64,000 nucleotides of DNA, from NCBI GenBank assembly GCA_937124965.1, contig CAKZLB010000046.1, positions 226,776-290,775 on the forward strand, in the 5' to 3' direction. Under the pieces are notes generated by a model that saw only the letters and a list, made by a program, of their open reading frames with translations, had not been told where the DNA came from and searched no databases. Made by a program: the position numbers and the translations under genes. Positions within the stretch are counted from its first letter, which is position 1. Each line of letters opens with the position of its first letter. Origin of the DNA: an uncultured Bacteroidota bacterium. Its GTDB lineage: Bacteria > Bacteroidota > Bacteroidia > NS11-12g > UBA9320. This document shows, one piece after another, positions 47,860 through 59,421 of the stretch.

Positions 47860-49692
47860 TTGAACAAAGCAATTCGCCACTTTTTTTCAATGTACTTCCC
47901 AACCATTTTGGTTGATTACATTCTAACCTTAAGCGTATTTACCGCACTGCGAATTTCGTTTATTTTATTAAATCCTTTAGAGACACTGCACCATTCTTCA
48001 CATCTTTGGCTAACCGCTTTCTTTTTTGGTTTACGCCTTGATTTGATTATCACGTTTTATGTGGTTTCAATTATACACCTTACTGCAAAACTCACTAGAT
48101 TACCTTTCATTCGAAAAGCTGGTCTATTTGTGTTTCTTACCATAGCAATAATTTTCTCGTTTATCGACACACACTATTACAAATTTGCAAAGGAGCGTAT
48201 CGGATATGAGTTATTTTGGCAGTTATCCGGTAATAACAATATACCTCTCACAACCTATTTTTCTGGGTATTGGTTGTCAATAATACTGATCCTTCTGACT
48301 GGCATAGTCTTGTTTTTTACTATTAAGAAACTACCCTCTATTAACAAGAAGCACTACTGGGTACCTACCATACTTGCCCTTTGTGTTACATTTATTTTAG
48401 CTCGCGGTGGTATAAGATTGAAGCCAATACGAACTGCAGATGCAACACTTTACGTTTCACCAGAATACATACCCTATTCGAATAACACTCTTTTAAATAT
48501 TATCGAATCATGGTCTAACCCTATGATTGCGCCTGAATTTATTAAAGATAATCCAACAACTTCACTGACCAAAAACTTTTCTGCCGACACATTAGCTACA
48601 TACAATTTTGTCATCATCGTTTTGGAGAGTTTTGGAAAAGAGTATACTGGATTGAATAGAGGTTTCACCCATACATATACCCCTTTTCTCAATTCGCTTT
48701 TTAGTAAATCGATTGTTTGTCACAATGCATATGCCAATGGCTTAAAATCTGTTGATGCTGTTCCCGCCATTTTTGCTGGCATCCCTAAATTAGGTCCATC
48801 TTCTTTTATAAATTCGTCAAAATCAATTTCTAAAAACTCATCTTTATTTCTTCACTTAAAAGAATTGAACTACACTTCATCGTTTTTTCATGGAGCAGAT
48901 AATAATTCAATGGGATTTCGATCTTTTCTGTTGAGTCAAGGCCTTGACCAATACTATGGAATTAACGAATACCCTAACAAAAAAACCGATTATGATGGTC
49001 ATTGGGGAATTTTTGATCAACCATACTTTGATTATGTTGCTGATATCATTTCGGAACAAAAACAACCTTTTATTTCTGGTATTTTTTCACTCTCGAGCCA
49101 TCATCCATATGTCCTACCAGATTCATTAACCCGCAAGTTTATTAAGGGTGACATACCTATTCATAGAAGTGTTCAATATACCGATTTTGCTTTGCAAACG
49201 TTTTTTGAGAAAGTAAAAACTAAACCATGGTTCGACAATACAATTTTTATTATTACCGCCGATCACAGTGGCGAGAATTTACTGCATTCATACAGAACAC
49301 CATCGGGAAAATACGAAGTCCCAATGATACTTTATGCTCCAACTATTTTTGAACCTAATAACTTCCGTAATACTGTGTCTCACATTGATATACCTCCCAC
49401 TATTTTAGACATAGTCAATTCTCCTAAACCTATTAATCTTCTTGGTGAAAGTATTTTCAACAACAGCAAACCGCGTTCAGTATTTCATTACGACAATAAC
49501 ACGTATCACTCTACTCAAGACTCGATAAACATTGGTATTAATGGAAAGGACGTTTTATTTCATTACAATAAGTCGAATGATATCAATTGCCTCATCAATC
49601 TATCTGGGACTGATACAGCCACCGAACAAGAGTTTACCCAAAACATTAAACAATCTGTGGCCAACTATTATTACTTCCTAAGTAAGGATTAA
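47860..49692 (+). CDS. LTA synthase-like sulfatase/phosphoethanolamine transferase family membrane enzyme
   Basis: Inner-membrane protein of 610 residues with about five N-terminal transmembrane helices (to about residue 190) and a periplasmic alkaline-phosphatase-fold domain. Visible metal and nucleophile motifs are VIIVLESFGKEYTG, the GLKSVDAVPAIFAGIP region expected to hold the Ser/Thr nucleophile, and ITADHSG. The family transfers phosphoglycerol, phosphoethanolamine or similar groups to cell-surface lipids or glycans; Gram-negative members do not make lipoteichoic acid, so the acceptor is unknown. The start is TTG 47860 (MNKAIRHFFSM), which keeps the basic residues before helix one; ATG 47890 is the alternative. 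Confidence 0.85.
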   Translation: MNKAIRHFFSMYFPTILVDYILTLSVFTALRISFILLNPLETLHHSSHLWLTAFFFGLRLDLIITFYVVSIIHLTAKLTRLPFIRKAGLFVFLTIAIIFSFIDTHYYKFAKERIGYELFWQLSGNNNIPLTTYFSGYWLSIILILLTGIVLFFTIKKLPSINKKHYWVPTILALCVTFILARGGIRLKPIRTADATLYVSPEYIPYSNNTLLNIIESWSNPMIAPEFIKDNPTTSLTKNFSADTLATYNFVIIVLESFGKEYTGLNRGFTHTYTPFLNSLFSKSIVCHNAYANGLKSVDAVPAIFAGIPKLGPSSFINSSKSISKNSSLFLHLKELNYTSSFFHGADNNSMGFRSFLLSQGLDQYYGINEYPNKKTDYDGHWGIFDQPYFDYVADIISEQKQPFISGIFSLSSHHPYVLPDSLTRKFIKGDIPIHRSVQYTDFALQTFFEKVKTKPWFDNTIFIITADHSGENLLHSYRTPSGKYEVPMILYAPTIFEPNNFRNTVSHIDIPPTILDIVNSPKPINLLGESIFNNSKPRSVFHYDNNTYHSTQDSINIGINGKDVLFHYNKSNDINCLINLSGTDTATEQEFTQNIKQSVANYYYFLSKD

Positions 49693-49709
49693 ATCCATTA
49701 TCAAAACAG

Positions 49710-49717
49710 TATTTTTG
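49710..49717 (+). promoter_or_regulatory. -7-like element immediately before hisS
   Basis: TATTTTTG fits TAnnTTTG and ends 4 bases before the hisS ATG, which would give an almost leaderless transcript. No -33 TTTG is seen at the right spacing. Confidence 0.3.
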
Positions 49718-49721
49718 CGCC

Positions 49722-51083
49722 ATGCAAAAGGCTTCACTTCCTAAAGGAACACGAGATTTTTCTCCTTCTGTCATGAGAAAACGCTTACATATTTTGAGTG
49801 TTATTCGATCTATATATGAGCGTTATGGTTTTGACCCAATAGAAACTCCAGCAATGGAGAACCTGTCTACTTTAACTGGAAAATACGGAGACGAAGGAGA
49901 TCAGTTGCTCTTTAAAATATTAGATTCTGGCGACTATCTCAAAAAAGCCGACCCAGAAGTGTTAAAGAATAAGGAATCGAACAAACTCATTCCTTCAATA
50001 AGTGGAAAAGGGTTACGTTACGACTTAACGGTTCCTTTTGCTCGATTTGTTGTTCAAAATCAGACTGAAATTACATTTCCGTTCAGACGTTACCAAATGC
50101 AACCCGTCTGGAGAGCCGACCGACCTCAAAAAGGTCGATATCGAGAATTTTGGCAATGTGATGCTGATGTAATTGGAACAAATTCTTTGCTATGTGAAGC
50201 AGATTTCCTTTCAATATATCATGAAGTATTCACCGCATTAGAGTTGCATGGGTATAACGTCCGTATCAACCATCGTAAAATATTAGAAGCTATTGCCAAA
50301 ACATGTCATTTCGAAGGAAACTTTACTGACTTAACCGTTGCCATTGACAAATTAGATAAAATTGGTTGGGAAGGCGTTTCAAAGGAATTACTGTCTAAGG
50401 GCATGAACCAAGAGAACTTAGACACCTTAAGAACATTTCTATCTAGAAGAACTTTTGACAACTCAACAATCGAAGCCCTTGAAAAAGAATTGATTGATTG
50501 TGATGAAAAATCCACAGGTATTAGGGAACTTAAAAGTGTGTTAAATTACAACACAAATTCAGATGTGAAGGTGTCTTTAGACTTAAGCCTTGCACGTGGA
50601 CTTGATTATTACACCGGGTGTATATTTGAGGCAGTGATAGAAGACTCTGGAATCGGAAGTGTTTCTGGCGGTGGACGATATGATGACTTAACAGGAATTT
50701 TTGGATTAAAAGACGTTTCAGGTATTGGAATATCTTTTGGGCTTGACCGATTGTTTGATGTCATGACCAGTTTAGATATTTTCTCAAACGATGAGTCAAA
50801 CTCGAGATTGCTTTTTTGTCATTTTGATGAAAAGGCTTTTGAGTTTTGTGTTAAAGCAGCAGCTAAATTGCGTCAATCAGGACTAACATGCGTTGTTTAT
50901 TCGGATAGAAAAAAAATCAACAAGCAATTTGACTACGCAAATAAAGCTGGATTTGATTGGGTTGCAGTGGTCGGAGATAATGAAATCGCAGAAGGTGTAG
51001 TCCAATTGAAAAATATGAAAACTGGTGTTCAAGAAAAATATTCGTTGGATGCACTAACAGAACGGTTAACGAATGAAACATAG
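49722..51083 (+). CDS. hisS: histidine-tRNA ligase
   Basis: Class II aminoacyl-tRNA synthetase of 453 residues that charges tRNA-His. Motif 1 (GTRDFSPSVMRKR, then PIETPAMEN), motif 2 (FRRYQMQPVWRADRPQKGRYREFWQCD), the histidine-specific ARGLDYYTGCIFE and motif 3 (GIGISFGLDRL) are visible in segments, and the anticodon-binding domain lies at about 355-453. It overlaps the next gene, a pseudouridine synthase, by 11 bases, which makes a small translation-related pair. Confidence 0.96.
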   Translation: MQKASLPKGTRDFSPSVMRKRLHILSVIRSIYERYGFDPIETPAMENLSTLTGKYGDEGDQLLFKILDSGDYLKKADPEVLKNKESNKLIPSISGKGLRYDLTVPFARFVVQNQTEITFPFRRYQMQPVWRADRPQKGRYREFWQCDADVIGTNSLLCEADFLSIYHEVFTALELHGYNVRINHRKILEAIAKTCHFEGNFTDLTVAIDKLDKIGWEGVSKELLSKGMNQENLDTLRTFLSRRTFDNSTIEALEKELIDCDEKSTGIRELKSVLNYNTNSDVKVSLDLSLARGLDYYTGCIFEAVIEDSGIGSVSGGGRYDDLTGIFGLKDVSGIGISFGLDRLFDVMTSLDIFSNDESNSRLLFCHFDEKAFEFCVKAAAKLRQSGLTCVVYSDRKKINKQFDYANKAGFDWVAVVGDNEIAEGVVQLKNMKTGVQEKYSLDALTERLTNET

Positions 51084-51792
51084 ACGCTTCCAAGATTTAA
51101 TACTACTCGAAGACGAAAATCTTATTGCAATTAATAAACCTAGTGCAATTGCAAGTTTGCATGATCGATTTGGCACCGAGCCAAGTATACAAAGTATGGC
51201 TCAAGACTATTTTGAGGACGCTCAGTTGTGTCATAGACTTGACAAGGAAACATCTGGTGTTTTGTTAATCGCAAAAAATCCAGACACGTATCGATCCATG
51301 TCGATTTCTTTTGAAAAAAGGGAAGTTGACAAAACATACTGGGCCATTACTGATGGACGGCATTATTTCAAACAGTTAACCGTGGACATTCCTCTTGCTG
51401 TTAGCTCAAAAGGTCGAGCTAAAGTGGATAAGCAAGGTGGAAAAATAGCCGAGACCGTTTTCACCGTTATGGAAACCTTTAGACACTTTAGTTTGGTTGA
51501 ATGCAAACCGATAACAGGGAGACTGCATCAAATCAGGATTCATCTTGCGACACAAAATGCTCCAATATCAGGTGACACAACCTACGGTGGTGAGCTTCCT
51601 TATTTAAAATCCATTAAGAAAAATTATCAACTTAGTAGAGATGGTGAAATTAGGCCGATGATTCAGCGCGCAGCCCTACATGCCAAATCAATCCAGTTTT
51701 CTCTACATGATAAAGATTACTTTATCGATGCAGACTTACCAAAAGATATGGCTGTATTTCTAAAACTTTTAAGAAAATATGATTGTGAATAA
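51073..51792 (+). CDS. RluA-family pseudouridine synthase
   Basis: RNA-modifying enzyme of 239 residues that isomerises uridine to pseudouridine in rRNA or tRNA. The catalytic-aspartate motif CHRLDKETSGVLLIAKN and the GRLHQIRIHLA motif are present. There is no S4 domain at the N-terminus, so it is a short RluA/TruC type and the exact target base cannot be assigned. It overlaps hisS by 11 bases and the downstream hydrolase by 14. Confidence 0.9.
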   Translation: MKHRRFQDLILLEDENLIAINKPSAIASLHDRFGTEPSIQSMAQDYFEDAQLCHRLDKETSGVLLIAKNPDTYRSMSISFEKREVDKTYWAITDGRHYFKQLTVDIPLAVSSKGRAKVDKQGGKIAETVFTVMETFRHFSLVECKPITGRLHQIRIHLATQNAPISGDTTYGGELPYLKSIKKNYQLSRDGEIRPMIQRAALHAKSIQFSLHDKDYFIDADLPKDMAVFLKLLRKYDCE

Positions 51793-53098
51793 AGCTGCTT
51801 GTATATTCTTGACAGTCGTTCTTCTGCTTTTTTCTCCAGTTGGATATGCCACTGAATCAGACATAGCATTAACCACCGCAGAAAACCTCACTAAACATAA
51901 ATTTTCTAAGGTTTATAAAAGCTTTGACAAAAAAGTCAAAAAACAAATTTCAAAACCAGCACTTGAAAAGCTTTGGATAGATAAAGAAAAAGGCTTAGGA
52001 GAGTACAAGTCAATAGGAAAAATTACAACAACAACAGTGCAAGGTTTTCGAAAATCAACTATTCAGATAAAATATGAAAATGGTCAATTTGAGCTCACAC
52101 TTTATCTCACTAAAAAGAATAAAATTGCTGGATTAAGTTTTAGTATACCTGAATATTCTCCTCCCCCCGAAGCTGTTAATAAAGTCTTTGGCCGAGAAAA
52201 GATTATCGTCCAAACCGATACTTTTAAAATGAAAGGAGAATTATTGTTACCAGAAGATTGCAATCAGTGTCCAGTTGTAATTATACTTCAAGGGTCTGGT
52301 CCATCAAATATGGATGGTAGCAATCCAACGAATCCCAATAGACCTTATTTAGATCTTGCATATGGTTTTGCTTTAAGCGGTATTGCAAGTATTCGTTTCG
52401 ACAAGAGAACCTACACATATGGTAAAAACGCGATGCCAGAAGGTAAAGTTTCATTGGAGTCTGAATATATCGAAGATGCTTTGTCTGCAATTAAACTAGC
52501 TAAATCATACCCATTTTTAGACTCTACAAAAATTGCAATAGTTGGCCATAGCCTAGGAGCGTACAGTGCACCATTAATTGCAGCACGAGATACAAGCCTT
52601 TCGGGTATAGTTGTTTTATCTGGCCCAGTTAGACCTGTATTTGAGGTAATTCCTGATCAGTATGAGTTCCTTCTTCAATTGGACAATAAATACACCGACG
52701 ATGAAAAAGCTCTTGTTGATTCAATGCGACAAGAGGTGTTGTTGATTCAAAAAAAGCCTTCGACCGTAAAAGAATTAAAACACCTTGGCACGAACGCAAT
52801 GCTGCCTTACTATGACTACATGATTAATTACAACCCGATTGATACTATCAAAAAACTTGATTGCAAAGTGCTGATTGCACAAGGGAATCGTGATTATCAA
52901 GTACGATATGATCAAGAATACAATCGTTATTTCAACAGTCTCAACACATATGATCACGTTAGTTTTAAGTTATTTGAAGGGTTAAATCACTTGTTAATGT
53001 TTGGGACAAAGCCCAGCACACCTTCCGAATATTATGTCCCTGGAAATGTAGATGAACAGGTTACAAAGTACATTGCTGAATGGATGTTAAATAAGTAA
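51779..53098 (+). CDS. secreted alpha/beta hydrolase with N-terminal DUF3887-like domain
   Basis: 439 residues with a signal peptide (about 1-25, ending PVGYATES). The N-terminal part (about 26-125; LTKHKFSKVYKSFDKKVKK, then GEYKSIGKI) matches the DUF3887 pattern, and the C-terminal part is a serine hydrolase fold: an oxyanion-loop-like LQGSGPSNMDGSN, the nucleophile elbow GHSLGA, and a late DH-like pair region (GLNHLLM). It probably acts in the periplasm; the substrate is unknown. ATG 51779 overlaps the pseudouridine synthase; a GTG at 51785 is also possible. Confidence 0.82.
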   Translation: MIVNKAACIFLTVVLLLFSPVGYATESDIALTTAENLTKHKFSKVYKSFDKKVKKQISKPALEKLWIDKEKGLGEYKSIGKITTTTVQGFRKSTIQIKYENGQFELTLYLTKKNKIAGLSFSIPEYSPPPEAVNKVFGREKIIVQTDTFKMKGELLLPEDCNQCPVVIILQGSGPSNMDGSNPTNPNRPYLDLAYGFALSGIASIRFDKRTYTYGKNAMPEGKVSLESEYIEDALSAIKLAKSYPFLDSTKIAIVGHSLGAYSAPLIAARDTSLSGIVVLSGPVRPVFEVIPDQYEFLLQLDNKYTDDEKALVDSMRQEVLLIQKKPSTVKELKHLGTNAMLPYYDYMINYNPIDTIKKLDCKVLIAQGNRDYQVRYDQEYNRYFNSLNTYDHVSFKLFEGLNHLLMFGTKPSTPSEYYVPGNVDEQVTKYIAEWMLNK

Positions 53099-53119
53099 CA
53101 AGCAACTTTTCAACAACCC

Positions 53120-53149
53120 TTTGCAAAAAAACATCGTAGATTACCTTTG
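53120..53149 (+). promoter_or_regulatory. promoter of carA-eno operon
   Basis: TTTG (53120-53123), 18 bases, then TACCTTTG (53142-53149). The same TACCTTTG octamer occurs before rpsA. Transcription should begin near 53156, leaving a leader of about 9 bases before the carA GTG. Confidence 0.65.
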
Positions 53150-53164
53150 CACAAATAGTTTAAC

Positions 53165-55551
<2,387 letters not shown>

Positions 55552-55578
55552 TTCCAAGCAACGAATCAAGTCAATTAT

Positions 55579-55600
55579 GAGTCTAACTAATGTTAGACTC
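55579..55600. terminator. hairpin after eno (no T-run)
   Basis: GAGTCTAAC and GTTAGACTC form a perfect 9-bp stem with a TAAT loop 27 bases after eno. A T-run is missing, so it may be a stability or Rho-type 3' end rather than an intrinsic terminator. Confidence 0.5.
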
Positions 55601-55687
55601 GGTAATATCAATTATTTGTAAACCTTGCATCAGTATTTGGTATTCAAGAAGTCTAGGGATATCTTGTAACACCGAAATAAAAATGCA

Positions 55688-58600
55688 TTGGAAAAAATAA
55701 GAATTTATCTAAAGACTGTTGCCACGTTTCTCATCCTTTTTAGTTCCAATTTTGCATTTTCACAATGCACAATCGTATCTTCTGACTTCACCTGTGTAGA
55801 CGACTTAATTGGTTTTAGTGCAAATTCAACCAATGGCGTAACATCTGTTTCGTGGCAATTTGGAGATGGAAATACAAGTACAACTGCAGCACCTAAACAT
55901 CGATACGCTTCAGCCGGAACATTTACCGTAACGGCAACAATTGTTCAAAACAATGGAGCCACTTGTACTGTAAACAAAACTGTTGAAGTTTTTAATCCTC
56001 CCAATGTTCAATTTGAAATTGACGCTAGCACAAAGTACTGTTTTACTGAAAACGAAATTTGCATAATAGACAAATCAACGTCTGGGAATTCTTCAACAAA
56101 AAATGTTAAGCGCATAATCTTGTGGGGAGACGGTGATAAATCCGAAACAAATAGCCCTAAACTAAATGACAAAATTTGTCACACATACCAAAATCCGGGA
56201 AAGTATTCGATAAGTGTCGAAGTATCAAATGATAAAGGGTGTGAGGCAATTAAAACAACTTCAACCGACATCGAAATATTACATGATTTTCTGGGAACTT
56301 TTATGACTGGTAGGCAAAGCAAGGACTGTGATGTTCAAAAAAACTGGTTTTCCCTTGATACAAGTTGGTTAAAGTATAAAAGTGAAATCTCTTTGGCGGT
56401 TATTGATTATGGTGACGGCACTAAAGACACGTTAAAAAGTATAAACGACTCTACATTTTTTCATGATTACAAGGCAAATGGAAATTACTCGGCCGATTTG
56501 CACCTAACATTTAAAAACGGTTGCCAAACTGTTTTCAAAAAACCAATTGGTATAAATTTAGACAAAGTAACAATTGATCATTCAATTTCAGATACGGTTA
56601 TTTGCTACCCAGAGGTTGTTGAATTTTCACATAAAAACATAGCCGGTGCACTTTTCTCATGGACAGCCCTAGACACTGCAATGGAGATTATTCAAAATTT
56701 TGGAGGCTCTAGAGTGGCTTACTATAGACCTCCTAATCCCGGTAAGTTTTTTATTGAAATTCGAGTAAAAAAAGGTGATTGTATTTCTTTCTTAAGAGAC
56801 TCAATTGAAGTTGTTGGGATAAAGGCTCAAGCCGAATTGTTGAACTCGTCACAATGTGAAGCGAAGGATACTGTTTTGTTTTGTGATAGAAGTATCATTC
56901 ACAGATCGAACGACATAAGCTATTTATGGAAGTTTCTTGATGACAGGGCAGAACCATGTACAACTAATACAGATAAAGGTATAAACACGAACAAAAACTG
57001 CAACTTTTCTGTAGACCAAAACGCCAAGCACTTTTATGATACAACCATGTGTAACGAAACATGGCTGTACGTTCAAGACAATGAAAACGGCTGTCGAGAT
57101 AGCGTACGAAACTATATTGTTATAAAAACACCGATTAAAGATGATTTTATCGCCGAACCTAAGGTTCCATGCGAATTGGCATCTGTTGACTTTATAACAG
57201 ACGAGTGTTATACAAATCTTCAAATCAATTATGACTCACTGTGCGGAAAAGATAAATTCGAAGAGTTTCGAACACCACGTATTTATAGTAAAACATGTGA
57301 CACTAGCGGTTGGGTAACATTTGGAATTGTTGCAATTACTGGTGATGAGAAGATTTATAGGTCCTGCGACCCTAACGACTTTTATATTGACAAGGATAGA
57401 GTGTGTAATGATACTTTTTGGTTTCACAAAGATTTTCGGTTAAACGAAGCTCCAAGACCTCAAGCAGGATTGAGTTTTACTGGCTGTCTTCCTGCCACAC
57501 TAAAAGGTCAATTTTACACACCAAATCAAACGTCCGTAACGCAAATTACGTTTGATTGGGGAGATGGAACCACAGACTCGATTGTAGGTGTTAAAGATTC
57601 TCTTAAACTACCTTCGTTCACTAAAACATATACTAAAAGTGGCGAATATTCTGGTGCTATTACCATGTTTACCGATTCAGGTTGCATGGCATCTACGTAT
57701 TTCGATAGAAAAATAGGTTTCTATAACGATTTCGATTTTTTGAAGCCTGTTTGTCCTGGGTCTACGGTTCAGTTTGTTGATTCGGTGGTGTATTGGGACG
57801 ACACTAATCAGTATTGGCGATGGGAACCGCCTTTACCTGACAGAAGTGAAAAAATTTATTGGGATTTTGACGATGGAAACGGGTTTACTGGACATCAATT
57901 TCTTCCAACTCATGTCTTTAAAGATCCAGGCACTTATACAGTCAGAATGGCACCAAAAGACGAAACAGGTTGTTCTGACACTACTACTAAAATTGTAGTT
58001 GTTGAAAATATTAGAGCTGGAATTAAAGATATAGGTAAAAAACTATTGTGTGATGACATTCTACAACTATTTGACTCTTCAAGTGTAGTCGACACAGTTT
58101 TTGATGAAATTGTTAAATATTATTGGGATTTTGGAGACGGGAAAGCGCCAAGTTATCTTGTAAATCCATTTCATTACTATTCAAGTTATGGTTCATTTAC
58201 TATTACCCATGTTGCTGAAAATAAGGTTGGGTGCACAGATACTGCTACTATTTCGATCAATATCGACGGCCCTTTGCCGAGGTTCAATATTTTATCAGAC
58301 ACTGTTTCGTGTGTACCACATACGGTTGAATTTGAAAATCTATCTCAAAAAGCAACAGACTATATTTGGTACTTTGGCGACACCTCGTCCACAAATAATA
58401 CATTGAGTACTCAATCTGATTCGAATGTGAGCTTTACGTACACAAAGCCCGGCACATACTATGTTTATTTATATGCTGGAGATAGTGTTACCAACCCAGA
58501 TAATGGAGGTAGCGTTTACTATTGTAACTCTACCTTCCCCGACACAACAGCTGTGATTCGAGAAGTAAGAAGAATCGTCATTTTGCCAATTCCATTGGTT

Positions 58601-59413
58601 GATTTTAGTTATACGGGAAGTTTATGTCAGGGTAAAACGTTAACCTTAGTCGACGAATCTGACACGATTTATTCGACATATAAATGGTATTGGGACAGCG
58701 ACTCTCTTGTATCGAACAACAACATTGAAAATTTAGTATTAACGGATACTGGAAAATTTAGAATAGTCTATAAACCAACCTATACACCAGAGGGTCCATA
58801 CCAACGCAAATGTTATGACAGCACGTTCAAAGACATTGAAGTATTTAGCAATAAAGCTGAATTTACATTTATACAAGATAGTATTTGCCCAAACTTTCAA
58901 TTCAACGCGACCACTACTGAGGGAGATAAATTAAGATGGGATTTTGGACATCCTGCTAGCGGCTCTAAAAATTCATCTACAATAGTGAATCCATTTCATA
59001 GCTATACTCCTGATAAAGGAGCCTTCAACGTCTGTTTAATCTCTGAAAGTGATAAAGGTTGCCTTGACACTGCGTGCACAGAAATACAAAGTGACTATCA
59101 ATTCGAAATGATGATTCCAAATGTCATAACCCCAGACGGTGATGGATTGAATGATGAACTTGATATTGAAATGATTGGCGAGGACATATTTGAATTAAGT
59201 ATCTTTAATCGTTGGGGAGAATTAGTATATCATACTAAAAATGACTATGAATATAATTCAGGTTTTAACTGGAACGGAAAAATAAATAATGAAGGTGCAG
59301 AATGCCCTTCTGGAACTTATTTCTACGTTTTTAGATTTAGAGAAGTCTGCAATTCTCAGGCTGATATTGAAGAGTATAGTGGAACTGTAACGGTAATTCG
59401 TGACAATAAATAG
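55688..59413 (+). CDS. large PKD-repeat surface protein with T9SS type B (CHU_C) sorting domain
   Basis: 1241 residues: a signal peptide (about 1-25, ending NFAFSQC); about eight PKD-type domains, several with the WxFGDG signature (WQFGDGNTST near 50, FDWGDGTTDS near 625, YWDFDDGNG near 725, YYWDFGDGK near 815); many paired cysteines; and a C-terminal gliding-motility-type domain (MIPNVITPDGDGLNDELDI, then FNRWGELVYHT). It is secreted by T9SS and surface attached, probably as an adhesin. The only usable start is TTG 55688 (MEKIRIYLK); the ATG five bases upstream is out of frame and meets a stop after four codons. It converges with dnaX, with only 8 bases between the stops. Confidence 0.88.
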   Translation: MEKIRIYLKTVATFLILFSSNFAFSQCTIVSSDFTCVDDLIGFSANSTNGVTSVSWQFGDGNTSTTAAPKHRYASAGTFTVTATIVQNNGATCTVNKTVEVFNPPNVQFEIDASTKYCFTENEICIIDKSTSGNSSTKNVKRIILWGDGDKSETNSPKLNDKICHTYQNPGKYSISVEVSNDKGCEAIKTTSTDIEILHDFLGTFMTGRQSKDCDVQKNWFSLDTSWLKYKSEISLAVIDYGDGTKDTLKSINDSTFFHDYKANGNYSADLHLTFKNGCQTVFKKPIGINLDKVTIDHSISDTVICYPEVVEFSHKNIAGALFSWTALDTAMEIIQNFGGSRVAYYRPPNPGKFFIEIRVKKGDCISFLRDSIEVVGIKAQAELLNSSQCEAKDTVLFCDRSIIHRSNDISYLWKFLDDRAEPCTTNTDKGINTNKNCNFSVDQNAKHFYDTTMCNETWLYVQDNENGCRDSVRNYIVIKTPIKDDFIAEPKVPCELASVDFITDECYTNLQINYDSLCGKDKFEEFRTPRIYSKTCDTSGWVTFGIVAITGDEKIYRSCDPNDFYIDKDRVCNDTFWFHKDFRLNEAPRPQAGLSFTGCLPATLKGQFYTPNQTSVTQITFDWGDGTTDSIVGVKDSLKLPSFTKTYTKSGEYSGAITMFTDSGCMASTYFDRKIGFYNDFDFLKPVCPGSTVQFVDSVVYWDDTNQYWRWEPPLPDRSEKIYWDFDDGNGFTGHQFLPTHVFKDPGTYTVRMAPKDETGCSDTTTKIVVVENIRAGIKDIGKKLLCDDILQLFDSSSVVDTVFDEIVKYYWDFGDGKAPSYLVNPFHYYSSYGSFTITHVAENKVGCTDTATISINIDGPLPRFNILSDTVSCVPHTVEFENLSQKATDYIWYFGDTSSTNNTLSTQSDSNVSFTYTKPGTYYVYLYAGDSVTNPDNGGSVYYCNSTFPDTTAVIREVRRIVILPIPLVDFSYTGSLCQGKTLTLVDESDTIYSTYKWYWDSDSLVSNNNIENLVLTDTGKFRIVYKPTYTPEGPYQRKCYDSTFKDIEVFSNKAEFTFIQDSICPNFQFNATTTEGDKLRWDFGHPASGSKNSSTIVNPFHSYTPDKGAFNVCLISESDKGCLDTACTEIQSDYQFEMMIPNVITPDGDGLNDELDIEMIGEDIFELSIFNRWGELVYHTKNDYEYNSGFNWNGKINNEGAECPSGTYFYVFRFREVCNSQADIEEYSGTVTVIRDNK

Positions 59414-59421
59414 AATTAAAA

